This document shows, piece after piece, positions 41,640 through 50,515 of a stretch of 64,000 bases of DNA. The first letter of the stretch is position 1, and each line of letters starts with the position of its first letter. The DNA comes from Prorocentrum cordatum. Taxonomy: Eukaryota > Sar > Dinophyceae > Prorocentrales > Prorocentraceae. The position numbers and the translations under genes were made by a program. The stretch covers positions 1,204,331 through 1,268,330 of the forward strand of contig CAUYUJ010022059.1 in the NCBI GenBank assembly GCA_963575745.1, in the 5' to 3' direction. The notes beneath the pieces are model-generated. The model was not told the origin of the DNA. It made no database searches and saw only the letters and a program-made list of their open reading frames with translations.

Positions 41640-42480
41640 TGACTGGCCAGATCACGCTGCGAGCAGAAAGCCGCCCCAGAAGAGCACGCAAAATGAAGGG
41701 GGCGCGAAGGCTGAGCTGGCGCTGCAACGAAGTCGCATACAAACGCCAGAAAATGAATTATATCCACCATCGCTTTCCAGGGCCCCCCTTCTTTGAGAAG
41801 GGCATCCCACGCGCTGGGGCCCGCCAGAAAATTCGGAAAATTACCCGGCGGGAACGGCCGCGACAACTCACAGTCGCGAGCCACTGCAGTGACCCATCTA
41901 AGCGGTCGCCCCTGCGATCGCGCGTGCAAGAGGGCAAGAAGCGCGCGCGGGCGATGCAACGCAATGTGGCAGAGATATCGTAACCTCATCCGGGCTATCA
42001 CGCACTCAATGGCCGGCTGGCCGAGCTTGTCGCGGATCTCGCGATCGGTGAGCTCCGTGCGACAGAAACGGGGCTCGTTGGCAATGCGTCTTAGCATAGT
42101 CATACATGCACCGCTGAGCTTGCGGAACTGGCGAAGAGTGGGAACGAGCACCTCCGCGCCAAATATCAGTTTGCTCAACAGGAGACATCGCATAAACATA
42201 AATTTCTGTGGCACCTGGACGTGGAAGGAGCCGAACACCTTCCATGCGGGGGGGGCGTACGACTGCAATGTGCGAGCGGACTTTGTGTTGACGTCCGCCA
42301 TGCGCGAGTCGCGGAGGGATGTGAACGTGCCCAGGTGCATGTAAGACCCGACGACGTGTATGCGCAAGTCGCGCTGAGGCACGGAAATGCCCAACGTGCC
42401 TTCGTCTTGCCGACGAGCTTCGCGACGAGTCTCGGCCGGCGCCCCTGCCGCGATATACAAGCAGTCTCCCCCTTAGCAAC
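41640..42480 (-). pseudogene. LINE-1 ORF2 C-terminal region with C2H2-like finger
   Basis: The minus frame (about 42370-41640) reads MHLGTFTSLRDSRMADVNTK, QSYAPPAWKVFGSFHV, LLLSKLIFGAEVLVPTLRQF and MLRRIANEPRF, the post-catalytic thumb and connection region of LINE reverse transcriptases. Near its end FACSSGAAFCSQRDLASHQR AKSG carries a Cys/His pattern (C..F.S.R.L.SH) like the terminal zinc finger of dinoflagellate LINEs, with one cysteine apparently replaced. Confidence 0.65.
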
Positions 42481-42548
42481 GTTGGTTTTCAGGTGCAGCT
42501 TTTCGCAAACAGAGAAGACGATGAGCAACAACTGGTCCATGTGCCAGT

Positions 42549-44254
42549 CTAATCCTCGGCTGACTGCGCAGCTATAGCCGAGGCCTCGTCGTCAATGAAA
42601 GCTGCGTCCAAAACATGATGTGACGATGCTGCCGGTGCACCCGGCGCGCTCCAAAAAGCGCCATCGGGGACCTTCAACTCGAGGGAGATGCCGGCACGTT
42701 TGGCCTCCCACGCAATCATGTCCAACGCGATCCCGTACGCGCCGTTGAATCTCAGAGCTCCGAGCTTGCATCCTTGCCGGCCTCTGGTCCGGCCCGTGAC
42801 GCGCGTTGGCAGATCTGCCACTGCCGCCCACGCGCCTACGCGCAGAGTGCTCATCATGGCGGAAGTTGCGGCGTCGAGGCCCCGCTGCTACACCAGCGCG
42901 CCCCGCTCGTCCAAGTGCTGGAGTATCCAGTCGGCAGCGCCTGGGGCGACCTGGAAATCAAGGAGGCTTTGGCGATGCTTGGAGCGCGGCATGTTGCCCC
43001 ACCCGTAAATCAGCTGCCGAGTGACACGGTCGCAAGCTTTGGCGCGGTCCATGAACAGCACTAGGATCGAGAGCTTGGCCTGCGTAGCGACATCGATCAT
43101 CGAGTGGATGACGTGAGACGGCGCGTCAATTCCTCTCTTCGGTATGGCTCTGAATTGGGATTCTGGTTGATGCTCAATGTAGGCTTGATTGGCGCCTTGC
43201 TGCAGTATTCCGGCGAGGCCATTGCTGGCGTGGTCCGCGAGGAAGATGTCCCCGTAACCGTTGGTCTCGCACGGGCCCCGCTTCCTTTTGAACGCCTCCT
43301 GCGAACGTCCACCACGCCGCTGAGACGGCCGCGCGCTGGTCTGGTGCGCGCGCTGGTCCACGGCAGCGCACTGAGTGGCAAGCGCGGGTTCGCCTGCTTG
43401 AAGCAGCTCGGCGGGGATGCCATCGTAACCGACGCCGCTGTTGCGCCCGAGGGCTCGGCAAGCAATTCGGGTGGCCTCGGGCCGGGGGCCGACCGACATC
43501 GAAACTCGAGGTCAAGCCGAGGTTGCTGCCCGGTTCCGGTCGAAGAGCTGAGCGTGGAACGACTTGTCCTTGGAAGACCGTGGCGACGTGCTGCTGCCAC
43601 ACCTCGTTCACCTCCGCGGTGGCGTCGGTGAGAGTGCCATCGCCGCGGCGCAGGCGCTGGCTCGGCTTGGAGGCGCGAGTGCACGGAGCACGGCAAAGGC
43701 TTGGCGAATGTCTGCGCGATCAAGTGCGGAAGAAATACTGCCCGCCATGCTGTCCAGATACACCTGGCGGTCATCATCGACGATGGGTTTGACGGCCTTC
43801 TGCAACGAGAACATGGCGGCAATGACGTTGGCTTCGCCGCGAAATGCACGGCGGGTGTCTGCCCAGAGGCCCGTGAAGCACGGAAATGGGACAGCGAGGG
43901 CGGGCACCTGTTCCTTCCACGAGTGCCAGGCCATAGCGGGAAAAAGCTGTCGGCGGTGGACGGGCACGGCGCAGGGGTGCGATCTGCTGAACTATCTCCC
44001 AGGCGCGCGGGCTGAGCCACGCTGGCCGCGGTCGGCGCGCCCGCGGGCCAAGGCAATGCGCGGCCGCCCAGCGCGTCCAAATTGAGGAGCTCAACGTAAT
44101 CATCTGGGTGCACGGCCTCAGGCACCTTAGGACAGCGCCGCATCAACTGCTGAAAAGCGCCACGCAGACAAGCGTCTTGAAGTCTGTACTTGTTCAATGA
44201 GAAACGCTTCGCGATGCCGGCGCTCACGGGTTGAACCGGAAGCATCGCGTGCAT
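42549..44254 (-). pseudogene. LINE-1 reverse transcriptase
   Basis: The minus strand, in several frames, gives the catalytic series. GVGYDGIPAELLQAG and AIPKRGIDAPSHVIHSM lie at about 43440-43090. Motif A LVLFMDRAKACDRV lies near 43045 (catalytic Asp; usual Phe-Asp replaced by Cys-Asp). Motif B RTRGRQGCKLGALRFNGAYG lies near 42770, and motif C AAFIDDEASAI near 42600 (Phe-Ile-Asp-Asp in place of Tyr-x-Asp-Asp). Upstream, 44254-43600 is the connector between endonuclease and reverse transcriptase (FSLNKYRLQDACLRGAFQQL). At least three frame changes separate these blocks, so no single protein can be made. Confidence 0.8.
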
Positions 44255-44259
44255 AGCTG

Positions 44260-44926
44260 CGACGTTGTGGTCTTCCTTGGCGTTCAGCGTGAGGTCCGCA
44301 TCCTAACTGGGCTCGCGCTGCACAGTACCGCGACATACGAAAGCCGGCATTGCAATGTGGTCGATGCGATGCGTGGTGCCGAAAGTCGATGTCCAAGTGT
44401 GGCCTCCAGGGCCCCATGTGTTGGCCGGCTTCAAATGGAATTGCTCAGGAAATGTGCGAAGACTACTGTCATTGGCGTTCTCCTCCTCTGGGCGGCTCGG
44501 TCCACGCGACGAGGGCGGAGTGGCGCCAACTCGGCCGTTGGCGTCAACAAGCACGATCCAAGGAGTAGCGAACTTGCCAGAGACGGCGCGCATGAACACA
44601 GACAGGTCCGCTCACCATTGTAGACGGGTGCTCCCATGAGACATGGCGCGAGGAGAATGCGCAACAAGAAAACCAACCTCGAGCGCAGGACGGGCAACGA
44701 CCACGTACAAAAAATCCGAGGGGAGAACGGATGCCAGAACTGTATGTGCCAGCCGTGCTTCGCCCAGCACTGGACGCCAAGGGAGCCGCCACGCGCGGCA
44801 GCAGCAGCCAGCATGGTGTAGTGCTGGCCTTCGGTCTGATCCAGGCTCTGCGAGCGACCCTCCTGCGCGCCGATCACGTCGTACTGGCAGTCGTGGAATT
44901 GCTTTTGGTGAGCATGCACACTCCAC
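44260..44926 (-). pseudogene. LINE-1 apurinic-type endonuclease
   Basis: In order on the minus strand: YDVIGAQEGRSQ (about 44880, the Gln-Glu catalytic Glu); a strand that in the sister frame reads FLYVVVARPALEVGFLVAHS (about 44720-44660); WIVLVDANGRVG (about 44545, Asp-Ala-Asn); and HTWTSTFGTTHRIDHIAMPA (about 44400-44340, Arg-Ile-Asp-His). These are the conserved stations of the exonuclease-endonuclease-phosphatase fold that nicks the target in non-LTR elements. All key residues are present, but frames switch between the second and third blocks. Confidence 0.8.
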
Positions 44927-44968
44927 TCACTTGGGCGTGGGACGTGGAGATCTCCCTGGGGTGGAGAG

Positions 44969-46141
44969 TCAGCGCGTTGGCGGTGGCGCGCCGTCGGCGG
45001 ATGGTGGAAGGCGTAGCGGATGCCACTTCCGGCCCTCCCCCTCCGCGGCGCTCCAGGAAAAAATCGGTGTCGTAGTGCGGTTCCGCTTGGACTTCGCTTG
45101 AAACTTCGTCACGTGCCGTTTCCAGGACTGCTTGCCGTTCAAGCGGGTCCGTGAAACCGGAGGTGGAGGCTGCTTTCCGGTCGCGCGCATGCGGGCGTCG
45201 TTTTGCAGGTGGGACGCCCTCTCCAGGGTGCTCTGGAACCTGGCCAAGATCTCAGAGAACTGGGCCTTCGCCTCCGCCGCCGCATCCGGCCCAATGGAGC
45301 CGCACTGGGCAAAACTGCTCGACTGCAGAGTGTAGCTGGGCCGCCAGCTCGCCCATTGTGGAGCGAGGGCCTTCGGTGTGGGCCCGAATCTGGGCCTCCA
45401 GAGCCTGCGCGTCCTCCTGGAGCCTGGACACCTCGCCTTTGGTCGCATCCACCGCTCGCTGGGCAAGCTGCAGGCTCTCCTCGGCAGCCGCCTGCCTGGC
45501 CTTGGCGCGATCCAACGCAGCACGAGCTCCGTCGGGCCGCTTGCCGAGGGGGCAAAAATCGCAAAGTTCCTTCCGCCGCAGGCCGAGCTGGTGCTGGACC
45601 TGCTTGCGGGCGCCCTCGAAGCGCGGGCGCTCCAGGATGGCCGCCAAGGCGCCCTCCAACCGCTTGACCGATTCCACGAGCTGCGATCGCTTGGCCGGGT
45701 TGGTCTCCACCTGAGGCGCGGCTGGGGGCGCCCCTGGCGGGGGGCCAACGGCCGCCGCGCACGCCGCCCTCGCAGGGGAGAAGAGAGGAGTCACCCCAAC
45801 AGCCTGCGAGAGCTTCTCGGCAACCGCCTGGAGCTGCTGAGACACGTTGCTCATGGGCTTCACCGTGGACGCGTCCGTTTCGGCCCAAGCCCAGACTTTG
45901 GCTGGTTGGCCGACTTCGCCGCGTCGGCCCATGAGCGACGCATTCCACAAGTGGTGCATGCATTTTTCGCATGGTTGCTGGTTTGGCAGCCCGAGCAGAC
46001 CCACGCGCGAAGCGGCTGACGCTGTGGCGAGCGGGTGCCCACGTAGTGCCAGTTGCCTGATGGGTCCCTCTTCCACTCGGAGGTGGAAGGTGATGAGGGA
46101 GATGGTGGGCCCTTTCCAGACCATGAGCCCTGTTGTGCCAT
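44969..46141 (-). pseudogene. LINE-1 ORF1: RanBP2-type zinc finger and coiled coil
   Basis: The minus strand ORF starts MAQQGSWSGKGPPSP at 46141. It contains RAWVCSGCQTSNHAKNACTT followed by CGMRRSWADA, a RanBP2-type finger (Trp, CxxC, Asn, CxxC). A frame shift near 45870 leads to a long helix (SNVSQQLQAVAEKLSQAVGV, SQLVESVKRLEGALAAILER, LAQRAVDATKGEVSRLQEDA). A second near 45290 leads to EAKAQFSEILARFQSTLERA. Single-stranded nucleic-acid binding through the finger and oligomerisation through the helix are what this family does; the frameshifts kill this copy. Confidence 0.75.
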
Positions 46142-46252
46142 GAGTCAGCACCCTGCTGAAACGGGAGACACAATCAAGACGGCGCGGAAGATCTGAGGGT
46201 TAGAGGGGAGCTAGTTGTAGTCCTACAGTTGCCTCAAGTTGCGGCTCAAACA

Positions 46253-46274
46253 CTTGAGCCAACATGGCTACGGA
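46253..46274 (-). other. Dinoflagellate spliced-leader relict (21/22 match)
   Basis: The minus strand reads TCCGTAGCCAT, then G in place of T, then TTGGCTCAAG, which is the 22-nt dinoflagellate SL with one substitution. It is followed by TGTTTG, not a splice donor, so it is not an SL RNA gene. It is preceded directly by TA repeat and followed 110 nt later by the LINE-1 ORF1 ATG. Confidence 0.9.
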
Positions 46275-46283
46275 TATATATGA

Positions 46284-46323
<40 letters not shown>

Positions 46324-46363
46324 GCGCGCGTGCGCGCGCGGGTGGGCGGGGGGGGGGGGGGGG
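46275..46363. repeat. TA microsatellite and poly-G run
   Basis: (TA)n at 46275-46320, then CGCG-rich sequence, then a G-run to about 46364. This is the 5' flank of LINE-1. Confidence 0.9.
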
Positions 46364-46627
46364 GCGGGGTTCTGAGCGTGAGCTCCCCGGGGATAAAAAG
46401 CATTTGCTGTTTTTCCCAATTGGCCAAAACTGTTGAAAATGTTCAGGATCCCTCGGAAACGACGGCGCCAGCGCGCGCGAGCCTCAGGGCCCACCCCCAG
46501 GCCACGGCAAGAATACACATCGAGTGCGACACCGTCGTCAAGCGACCGGGGTCAGAACGCTGCGAGGCCAGGGGGGGGGGGGGGGGGGCTCGCACCGAGC
46601 TGCGCCAAGAAGACCGAGAAGCTCTCC
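46364..46627 (-). repeat. Direct repeat, copy 1 of about 260 bp
   Basis: Copy 1 matches 46805-47064 closely, from GCGGGGTTCTGAGCG to GACCGAGAAGCTCTCC. Shared blocks include GATCCCTCGGAAACGACGGC and CACCGTCGTCAAGCGACCGG. The copies lie at the 3' end of the YR element. Confidence 0.9.
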
Positions 46628-46712
46628 TAGCTCACGCGAGTCTTTACACAGATAAGCAAGCTTGCGAGGTGCGACGGGCGTGCGGCACAAAACAGGGCGG
46701 CAAGTGGGAGGG

Positions 46713-46794
46713 CCAGAACAGCTGCCGCGCGGTCGAATGCGGCCAACCAGCACTAGCCCCCCTTAGCCCACGCATCAAACGTAAACGTATCTAT
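46713..46794 (-). repeat. YR element 1 terminal direct repeat, 3' copy
   Basis: This 82-bp sequence matches 54193-54274 at about 72 of 82 positions, in the same orientation, with shared cores GCGGTCGAATGCGGCCAAC and CCCCCCTTAGCCCA. It lies between the two copies of the 260-bp repeat. Confidence 0.85.
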
Positions 46795-46804
46795 GTGTGC
46801 GCGG

Positions 46805-47064
46805 GCGGGGTTCTGAGCGTAAGCTCCTCGGGGAGAAAAGCATTCGTTGTTATTCCCAATTGGTCAAAGCTGTTGAAAAAGCTTAGGATCCCTCGGAAAC
46901 GACGGCACCAGTGCGCGCGAGCCTCAAGACTCACCCCCAGGCCACGGCAGGAATACACCTTGAGTACGCCACCGTCGTCAAGCGACCGGGGTCAGAACGC
47001 TGCGGGGCCCCGAGGGGGGAGGAGACACGCGCCGAACTGCGCCAGGAAGACCGAGAAGCTCTCC
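46805..47064 (-). repeat. Direct repeat, copy 2 of about 260 bp
   Basis: Partner of 46364-46627, lying between the recombinase and the 82-bp terminal repeat. Confidence 0.9.
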
Positions 47065-47180
47065 ACTCCCAAGAACACCAAGCTCCTGAAACAGCTCTCC
47101 ACCGCATTCCAAAGATGGCTGCAAGCCGCCCCTACTGGCCTGATGTTTTACAGTACGCCCTGATACGGGCTTTTAAAATA

Positions 47181-47784
47181 TCAGAGAACGTCTGGAGCGA
47201 GAGATGAATACTCGGCTGGAGCACATCTCAGCAAAAATTGCGGCCGCGTCTTGAACATACATCTTCGTTGCTTCTGGGAGCTCCAGCGGCCTTGCAGCAC
47301 GTCCTTACATAAGCCGCCAGACAGCAGATACTCGCGGGCAGCCCTGCCCTTGCGGAGACAGCAAGGGGCGAGGAATATATGCTTGCATCCAATCTGCTCC
47401 AGGCCAGTGCGACATGCTAAATGAAATGCGGACGAGGCGGACCAAAGTCGGCATTCGCGCTGGCTGCGTCTGCATACAAACGACCGCTCCTGAGAGCGGA
47501 TCGTCCAGCGCCACCGTCTCGCGGGCGCTCTTCTGACAGGCAGTCTGTGTCCAGGGTAGCGACAAGACGCAACGGCCGCAGGGTTTCGGCCGGGTGACGC
47601 CGCTGGAGAGGCCGAGGGCTTTGTCTGCGTCAAGGCAAAGGTGGAAGCCAGCCAGCATCGTTGCCGCGAGCGCCTCCTCTCCGCGCCCCAGCCTTAGCCG
47701 GCAAGAGCACTGCAGACTAGCGGCGGCATCGGCGGCGCATGCTGAGGCATCTCCAGGCGGCCCCAGACTGACAGCAGCCGTCAC
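47181..47784 (-). pseudogene. YR element 1 tyrosine recombinase (degenerate)
   Basis: The minus strand reads EALAATMLAGFHLCLDADKA and GRCVLSLPWTQTACQKSA, then TVALDDP: the helix, beta-sheet and DDP pattern of the catalytic domain of dinoflagellate YR elements (GFxxxLRxxE...LxLPxTKTGQ...VxxDDP). The Arg of the LRxxE box is Asp here. In a shifted frame near 47290-47190 LQGRWSSQKQRRCMF and EYSSLAPDVL represent the GRW...RxY box, with the expected Tyr lost. The recombinase would have inserted the circular cDNA; this copy cannot be active. Confidence 0.65.
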
Positions 47785-47838
47785 GTGCCAGTGTACTGAT
47801 GGCGTATTCTCAACATGTGAATACTAGTGAATGCATCG

Positions 47839-48360
47839 TTAGTTCGACCTGTGGTGGCACCCTCGGCCCAAAGATACTCTAGGTAAACCTGGAGAATGAC
47901 ATCCATATTTTTCCCCGCCAAAGGCAGGTGCAGGTTCATGGTATTTAGATCGCCAACCAATTGTTGGGCAGCTCGATGATATCTCGTAGAGCGTTGCAAC
48001 ACCAAATTGACTGTCACCCAATTTCGCCAGTCCAGCTCTGGTGCCGCTCAACTTCTCTTCCTTCAGGCGCGACGGGGCGTCTGCGAGGTTTCTGGCTGAA
48101 GAAGTGAAGCCGAACGCTGCCCGCGCATCCATCGCAAGTTCCCGAGCAGAGAAACTGCGCACCACCTGATTGAGCTGACTGGTGCTGGAGCGGCACTTGG
48201 AGAGAGCACCGATGTTGGCCATGCTGTCGAGTAGGTGTGAGACGACACGCTGTTGACGCCCCAGAGACCGAGTGTGCCATCGAATCATCATCAGGGCGCC
48301 CTGGCACTCCAATACGCTGATGTGCTCTTGAAAATCCCAAACCAGCTGTCGGGCTTAACG
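47839..48360 (-). pseudogene. YR element 1 RNase H, C-terminal part
   Basis: The minus frame reads WDFQEHISVLECQGALMM (catalytic Glu), RVVSHLLDSMANIGALSK (catalytic Asp in LLDS) and FTSSARNLADAPSRLKEE (final Asp in ADAPSR), the second, third and fourth RNase H1 catalytic stations. The first Asp lies before the methyltransferase, at codon 144 of the frame that begins at 50515. An in-frame TAA lies just upstream at about 48356. The frame runs on about 60 codons past the domain. Confidence 0.75.
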
Positions 48361-48379
48361 CCATTGCCAAATACCTGCA

Positions 48380-50515
48380 TCATCTCCTGCGGTGGGGATA
48401 GCTTACCGAGCTGAGCTCCTCAGAGCTCCTGTCTGTGCGCATGCCTGCACCAATGCTGTGGCACGCCATCACAACATTCAGGGCCAGCCTTCGCGAGACA
48501 TCTGAATCTCTCCAAGAAGTCGCATCACGCTTGGCCAGGTCGGCAAGCAGCACGTCCGCGTGGCCGGGCGCCCCTGCTCGCAGCGGCACGCAAGGGCAGC
48601 CCCGCGTAGGTCCTCCAGGCGACCCAGATGCTGCAGCTGCCCCCGCAGCCAGCCCGCGAACAGCGCCACTGCATCCTCTGTGAGCAGCTCGGGCTGATGG
48701 CAAAATGGGGGTTGCCCAAGCAGGCTCCAAGCTCCAGCGCCGCGAGCCGCGGCCGACCTGAACCGCCGCTAGCGGTCCCTGGCTGGCGCGCCCAGCAGCT
48801 GCCACCTCCGGCACGCGGGAGACCTGCTCGTTGGGCTTCGCGTGCCCGCAGCGCATCGAGGCGAGGTCGCCAGCGCACAACGTGCGACCTCCAGCCCAGG
48901 CGCGCGCGCTGGAGTGCAGCTTGGCCACTAACGGCACGCAGACCACCAGCGCGACGGCCACGGCCCAGCGGCTAAGCAGCCAGGCTACCACTTCGGGCGG
49001 GAACGAGTTCCTCACCGAGGATCGCCGCAGTGCCTCGTGCTTGATCGGGCCGGCCTTCGCCTCCGCACATCTCATGCACGGGACAGCGCGGCCCTCGGCG
49101 AAGCCCATCAGCTTCTCGCGCACGACCGCGCCAGGCGGCGCCTCGCGGCCACCAGCCTCGTGGATGCACCACTTGTCAAGGAGCTGGTAGGGCGGGGCAG
49201 CAAAGCCTGCCTCCTCCCAGCACGCCAGCTCAGCATTCCTGCACCCCCTGATGCCTGCGGGCCCGGGGCGCGGCTGCGATCGCGGCGCCCAGAGAACGAA
49301 TGCAAGCGGCGGCTCCCCAGCGGCGCCCCCTGGGCAGCTCGCGCCAGCAGGCGGCCACTCCTCCAGCGGCGGCCGCTCAGCCTGCAACGCCACGCGCCCC
49401 GCGCGGCGGCCCGCCGAGCCCTTCGCCATCACCGCGGTCGCCTTGGACCCGAGAGAGGGCAGCAGGTCCCAGGACGTCCAGTACAGGCGCGGTCGCTTGA
49501 ACCAGCCGACGCCGCCGGCCTCGACCTCCAAGGGGATTCGCTCGAAGAGCTCGTTGAGATGAAATGCGTCAAGTTCGGCCACCGAAGCAACGTTCTCGCC
49601 GAGGAGGCCAACCGCGGCCTCAGGCATGGCCACCCGCAGCCCCAGGATGATCCTGATCATGTGACCGGCAAGTGAGGCGCGCGGGACAGCGGCACCTCGG
49701 CGGTCCACGTCGAGGGCCGCGTAGATCTGGCACGGGAAGCCGCTCATCACCAGCGCGCGAGTGACCTGATCTCGGGCCCGCAAGAGGCCCGCCAGGGTGA
49801 CGGGGTCGGCCTCCGTCGCGTCGCCAAGATGCTGGGTCCCAGGGTAGCCGCGGCGCCCAACGCGCACGGCCTGGGGGTCAACCTCGAACGACAGGTGGAC
49901 CGCGGGCACCAGGCCGAGGATCTCAAAAACCCTGCGTCCGCCCCCGACCCCGTCGAAGAGGGTGATCAGCGCCGTCTCCTCCTCGCAGGTGGCGCTGGCA
50001 GGCCGCTGGCGCCGGGCGGCAAGCGCGCGGCCGCGGTCCGAGAGGGCCGCGCTGTAGACCACCGCGCCCGCAGCCTCCGACGCATCAGACGCCGTCGCCA
50101 TGTGGTCGAACTCGAGCCGCATCTCTGCCGCAAATAAAGCAGAAAACACCAGGCACATCAGCAGGTCCTCGACGACGTTGACGCCGAAGCGGCCCCCGCT
50201 GCGCGCATCGCCAAGCCTCCGCCAAATATAGGCGAAGCTGTCGGTCGGCGGGCGGCCGAAGCAATGAGCGCGCACCCATCGACCAAGCAGGACACGCATC
50301 AGTCGCATGCGGGCACGCTTCTTCCCCCAGACGCAAAAGGTCAGACTGACCATCTCAATGATGTAGCCCGCGGGGGGGCGGCGGACGCCCGCGACCCCGT
50401 CGACCAGCTCGGGCAGGCCGGTCGCGCGCACCACGAGGTGGAGGTCCTTGCCAGGGGTTCCAGGCGAGCCTGTCGCCCCGCAGTAGGCCCTGGTGTCAGA
50501 CAGCAGGGCAGGCAC
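48380..50515 (-). CDS. YR element 1: RT tail, first RNase H strand and C5 DNA methyltransferase
   Basis: This 711-codon open frame starts in the reverse-transcriptase connection region (residues about 30-135) and gives the first RNase H strand TASDASEAAGAVVYS at residues 141-155. The methyltransferase follows: motif I LITLFDGVGGGRRVFEIL (183-200), the cofactor-binding acidic residue in FEVDP (210-214), GDATEADP (231-238), motif IV SGFPCQ with catalytic Cys at 262, motif VI GENV (306-309), motif VIII GWFKRPRLYWTSWD (337-350), then REKLMGF and a terminal SVRNSFPPEVVAWLL block (motif X). All catalytic motifs are present, so the domain could fold. DNMT3-like spacing suggests CG methylation of new cDNA, which is inference. 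After motif X the frame becomes Ala/Gly-rich, which suggests a frameshift before the RNase H remainder. The GTG/ATG start at 50515 is formal; translation probably arrives from upstream in another frame. Confidence 0.85.
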   Translation of the reverse strand: MPALLSDTRAYCGATGSPGTPGKDLHLVVRATGLPELVDGVAGVRRPPAGYIIEMVSLTFCVWGKKRARMRLMRVLLGRWVRAHCFGRPPTDSFAYIWRRLGDARSGGRFGVNVVEDLLMCLVFSALFAAEMRLEFDHMATASDASEAAGAVVYSAALSDRGRALAARRQRPASATCEEETALITLFDGVGGGRRVFEILGLVPAVHLSFEVDPQAVRVGRRGYPGTQHLGDATEADPVTLAGLLRARDQVTRALVMSGFPCQIYAALDVDRRGAAVPRASLAGHMIRIILGLRVAMPEAAVGLLGENVASVAELDAFHLNELFERIPLEVEAGGVGWFKRPRLYWTSWDLLPSLGSKATAVMAKGSAGRRAGRVALQAERPPLEEWPPAGASCPGGAAGEPPLAFVLWAPRSQPRPGPAGIRGCRNAELACWEEAGFAAPPYQLLDKWCIHEAGGREAPPGAVVREKLMGFAEGRAVPCMRCAEAKAGPIKHEALRRSSVRNSFPPEVVAWLLSRWAVAVALVVCVPLVAKLHSSARAWAGGRTLCAGDLASMRCGHAKPNEQVSRVPEVAAAGRASQGPLAAVQVGRGSRRWSLEPAWATPILPSARAAHRGCSGAVRGLAAGAAAASGSPGGPTRGCPCVPLRAGAPGHADVLLADLAKRDATSWRDSDVSRRLALNVVMACHSIGAGMRTDRSSEELSSVSYPHRRR

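Larger units (their letters stand above)
41205..46274 (-). mobile_element. LINE-1: full-length non-LTR retrotransposon with spliced leader at its 5' end
   Basis: On the minus strand the element starts with the SL (46274-46253), then ORF1 with a zinc finger (46141), endonuclease, reverse transcriptase and a C-terminal zinc finger, and ends near 41205. Both ends sit in TA microsatellite, as expected if the target was one TA array split by the insertion. The length (about 5.07 kb) and complete domain order indicate a full-length copy. Several frameshifts make it inactive. It lies head to tail with the YR element at 46713-54274. Confidence 0.75.

Noticed and set aside
46253-46274. SL RNA gene
   Set aside because: The leader is followed by TGTTTG, not a GT splice donor, and no Sm-site or tandem SL gene array is present; a relict in a retrotransposed copy fits better.
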